A stretch of DNA of 7,103 nucleotides from the NCBI GenBank assembly GCA_900752095.1, contig CAADUD010000177.1:1-7103 (forward strand). The letters run 5' to 3'. Shown one piece after another: positions 5,190 through 7,103 of the stretch (position 1 is its first letter; each line of letters opens with the position of its first letter). Made by a program: the position numbers and the translations under genes. The notes beneath the pieces are model-generated. The model saw only the letters and a program-made list of their open reading frames with translations. It had not been told where the DNA came from and searched no databases. The DNA is from Clostridia bacterium (GTDB taxonomy: Bacteria; Bacillota; Clostridia; TANB77; CAG-508).

Positions 5190-6407
5190 TTACTCAATAT
5201 CAATATCAATAACTAATTTCAATGTATAAATACTTGCCACATTTTTTAAAGAGTAATCTGTTGTAAAATATTCAATTTTTTTATATAAAGTATCTGTAAT
5301 TTTATATTCTTTTAAATCACCTATTATCTCCATAATTATGAAATTATTTTCTTGATGAATTCCTAAACTTAACCCTGTTTTAGAATTTAAATTATCTTTA
5401 AAACTATCTAACAAGTAAATAATTAAATCACAAAATTCATCCGTATCGTAAATAGGATTTTCACATATAAATAACGTGTTTTTTAAAAAAATATCATCAT
5501 ACATAAACTCATGTATTTTTGAACTTAAAACAAAGTCAAAATATGGATTATTAGTATTTATTGTAGCTGAGAATCTCTTAACTTTTGTAATATATTGTTC
5601 TAACATAAAATTTGCTTTATCTATTTGGTTTGACTCTAAATATTTCTTTATTCCTATTAATATATACATCATTCTATGTTCTGTTTCGATGATTTCATTA
5701 TACATATATTTCATTTTACTATAATTTTCTTCACTAAAATGATTCTTTTGAAGTTTAAGTTCATATTGAAGTCTCTTTTCATTATCAGTCTGTAATTTTC
5801 TAAATATAAATAGAAACAAACCACTTATAACAATAAGGGATATTGTTAATGAAACACCTTTTTTTGTAGAAAAAGCACCTGTTAATAACGTTTCTAGTAA
5901 TACAGCAATAGTATATTCAATCGTTAGACATAATAATAGGATAGCCCATCCATTCTTCATTGTTAAAGAATCATAAAAATGTCGTTTAAAAATACAAGCG
6001 AATATTATAAAACATAACAAAATAAATTTAGATAATATTGTACAGAATACATAATAATTTTTTGTATAAATTTCTAATGTGCTAATATTAAATATGAAAG
6101 TTGTAACAAGCATTGACAATAAGTTTGCCAAGTATAAAAATATTCCTGCTATAGAACAAATAATAATTTTTTCAAACAAACTTTCTGTTTTTAATTTCAA
6201 TAAAGAAATAAATAATGTTGCAATTACAATAAATATCAACAACTGATCAAATGTATTGTAGTAATTTGAAATAGATATTTCAAAAAAACAAATTATCGTT
6301 GTTATTAAAATATACATTTTTTTCCTTTTAACATTGAAATAATATGCCATGAATGAACTCAATAATAGACCCTCTAAAAAATTTATAAAATAATTATATA
6401 TTGTCAT
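5190..6407 (-). CDS. AgrC-like sensor histidine kinase homologue with degenerate ATPase domain
   Basis: This is a 405-residue membrane protein translated with the response regulator: its ATG overlaps that gene's TGA by four bases (ATGA), and AAGGAG lies 11 bases upstream. The N-terminal 205 residues hold about seven hydrophobic segments (near 6-24, 31-48, 54-71, 81-107, 118-140, 154-173, 184-203), as in peptide-sensing AgrC/ComD-type receptors. A helical linker (205-240) leads to the dimerisation segment ETEHRMMYILIGIKKYL, where His244 aligns with the phospho-accepting His of RHDxxNHL; the following Asp and the Asn are Arg and Tyr. The ATP-binding part is eroded. The N-box reads YLLDSFKD (331-338) where NLLDNAIEA is usual, and I find no GxG lid before the early end at 405. 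Autophosphorylation is therefore doubtful. It may be a pseudokinase that senses a signal and controls its partner allosterically, or as a phosphatase. The ligand is unknown, and no AgrB or AgrD is visible here. Confidence 0.85.
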   Translation of the reverse strand: MTIYNYFINFLEGLLLSSFMAYYFNVKRKKMYILITTIICFFEISISNYYNTFDQLLIFIVIATLFISLLKLKTESLFEKIIICSIAGIFLYLANLLSMLVTTFIFNISTLEIYTKNYYVFCTILSKFILLCFIIFACIFKRHFYDSLTMKNGWAILLLCLTIEYTIAVLLETLLTGAFSTKKGVSLTISLIVISGLFLFIFRKLQTDNEKRLQYELKLQKNHFSEENYSKMKYMYNEIIETEHRMMYILIGIKKYLESNQIDKANFMLEQYITKVKRFSATINTNNPYFDFVLSSKIHEFMYDDIFLKNTLFICENPIYDTDEFCDLIIYLLDSFKDNLNSKTGLSLGIHQENNFIIMEIIGDLKEYKITDTLYKKIEYFTTDYSLKNVASIYTLKLVIDIDIE

Positions 6408-7099
6408 CGTAAAAAGTGCTCCTTGTATTTTTGTATAACATTATTTTTAAATTTTCTGCCTATATTAAATTCTTCATTATTTTTTAAAATAATAGTATTT
6501 TTTTCTATTTCCTTAATATAATCTAAATTTACTGAAAATGATTTTTGAAATTGTACAATTGTTTCTGTTCCCAAATTATCCAAGATATTTTTCATAGTTG
6601 ATCTATAGCAATATTTTCCATTTTTAGTATATAAAGTAACATCATGTCCACTGGATTCTATAAAATAAATATCTTTTAAAAATAAGTTTGTTTTTCTTCC
6701 ATGAAAATCAAAAGTAAATAATTGCATTGTTTCTTTTAAATACGTCTTTAACAAAATAAACATTTCTTCTAAATCTTGTTTTAAATATGACTTTCGTACA
6801 AAATAAAATGGTCTAACTGAAAGCGACGAAAACACTAAATCATCTCTTGATGATACAAAGATAATTATAGGATTCGCTTCAGAAACTAATAATTTCTTTC
6901 CTATATTTATTCCGTTTATTTCTTTTAAATCAATATCCAAAAAAACAATATCATAGGTTTTATCTAAAGTATTATTAAAAAAATTATTATTTATAATATC
7001 AATCTCATACCTAGTGTACAATCTTTCAATAAACTTTTTTACATATTGTTGAAGTTCACTAGAAAAATCAACATCATCATCTACAATTGCTATATTCAC
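6404..7099 (-). CDS. LytTR-family response regulator (AgrA/ComE-like)
   Basis: This 231-residue cytoplasmic transcription regulator has a receiver domain (1-120) with the acidic cluster Asp7-Asp8-Asp9, phospho-accepting Asp55 in VFLDIDL, Ser83/Ser84 at the end of strand 4, and Lys103 in FVRKSY, so it can probably be phosphorylated. A LytTR DNA-binding domain follows (about 126-230), seen in DIYFIESSGHDVTLYT and in FQKSFSVNLDYIKEI, the family's FxxxHKSYLVNLxxI segment with Gln for the usual His. LytTR proteins normally bind paired 9-bp direct repeats upstream of target promoters. The start is a GTG only four bases from the window edge, so its ribosome binding site is not visible; MNIAIVDDD is a normal family N-terminus, so I take the gene as complete. 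It leads the kinase homologue. The nearby transporter operon is its most obvious candidate target. Confidence 0.92.
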   Translation of the reverse strand: MNIAIVDDDVDFSSELQQYVKKFIERLYTRYEIDIINNNFFNNTLDKTYDIVFLDIDLKEINGINIGKKLLVSEANPIIIFVSSRDDLVFSSLSVRPFYFVRKSYLKQDLEEMFILLKTYLKETMQLFTFDFHGRKTNLFLKDIYFIESSGHDVTLYTKNGKYCYRSTMKNILDNLGTETIVQFQKSFSVNLDYIKEIEKNTIILKNNEEFNIGRKFKNNVIQKYKEHFLR

Positions 7100-7103
7100 T
7101 ATA

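Noticed and set aside
5476..5724. Plus-strand open frame of 82 codons
   Set aside because: It is antisense to the cytoplasmic part of the kinase homologue; its hydrophobic look comes from the AT-rich complement.

Overview
The window looks like a very AT-rich, low-GC Gram-positive (Bacillota) chromosome segment. A gut-type Erysipelotrichales or Clostridia member would fit, but the sequence does not fix the genus. Codon choice is dominated by A/T-ending triplets. TGA is used as a stop, for example at the ends of the response-regulator gene and of the 85-residue protein gene, so this is not a mycoplasma code. Every gene I accept is on the minus strand and is therefore read from the right edge towards position 1.

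Right part (about 7099 to 5190): a LytTR response regulator and, overlapping it by four bases, an AgrC-like 7-TM histidine-kinase homologue. The kinase keeps a candidate phospho-accepting His, but its ATP-binding domain has lost the N-box Asn and the glycine boxes. The pair is followed by a folded RNA segment and a convincing intrinsic terminator (5096 to 5071). The 4782-5189 gap holds this terminator, a possible promoter, an 8-bp inverted repeat and no convincing gene.

Middle (4760 to 1289): five tightly packed genes that look like one operon. They are a small 2-TM protein, a 2-TM protein with a cytoplasmic domain that may be PH-like, a lipoprotein with four further Cys, a 10-TM FtsX/BceB-like permease that lacks the usual large extracellular domain, and a MacB/BceA-type ATPase. 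The ATPase's Shine-Dalgarno sequence lies within the last codons of the permease gene. A hairpin terminator (1202 to 1154) ends the unit. By analogy with Bce-type and LytTR-controlled peptide systems, I infer an envelope, peptide-response or immunity transporter. The regulator pair may control it, but no binding site is proven.

Left part (1044 to 199): a separate gene with a C-terminal HNH-like fold that lacks the catalytic histidines. After one TAA, in the same frame, comes a 70-codon stretch that reads like an AP2 domain. HNH followed by AP2 is a common architecture of mobile homing-type endonucleases, so this is probably a decayed or domesticated one. Positions 1-198 hold only AT-rich sequence in which I see no gene. 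I see no tRNA, rRNA, CRISPR array or intact insertion sequence.
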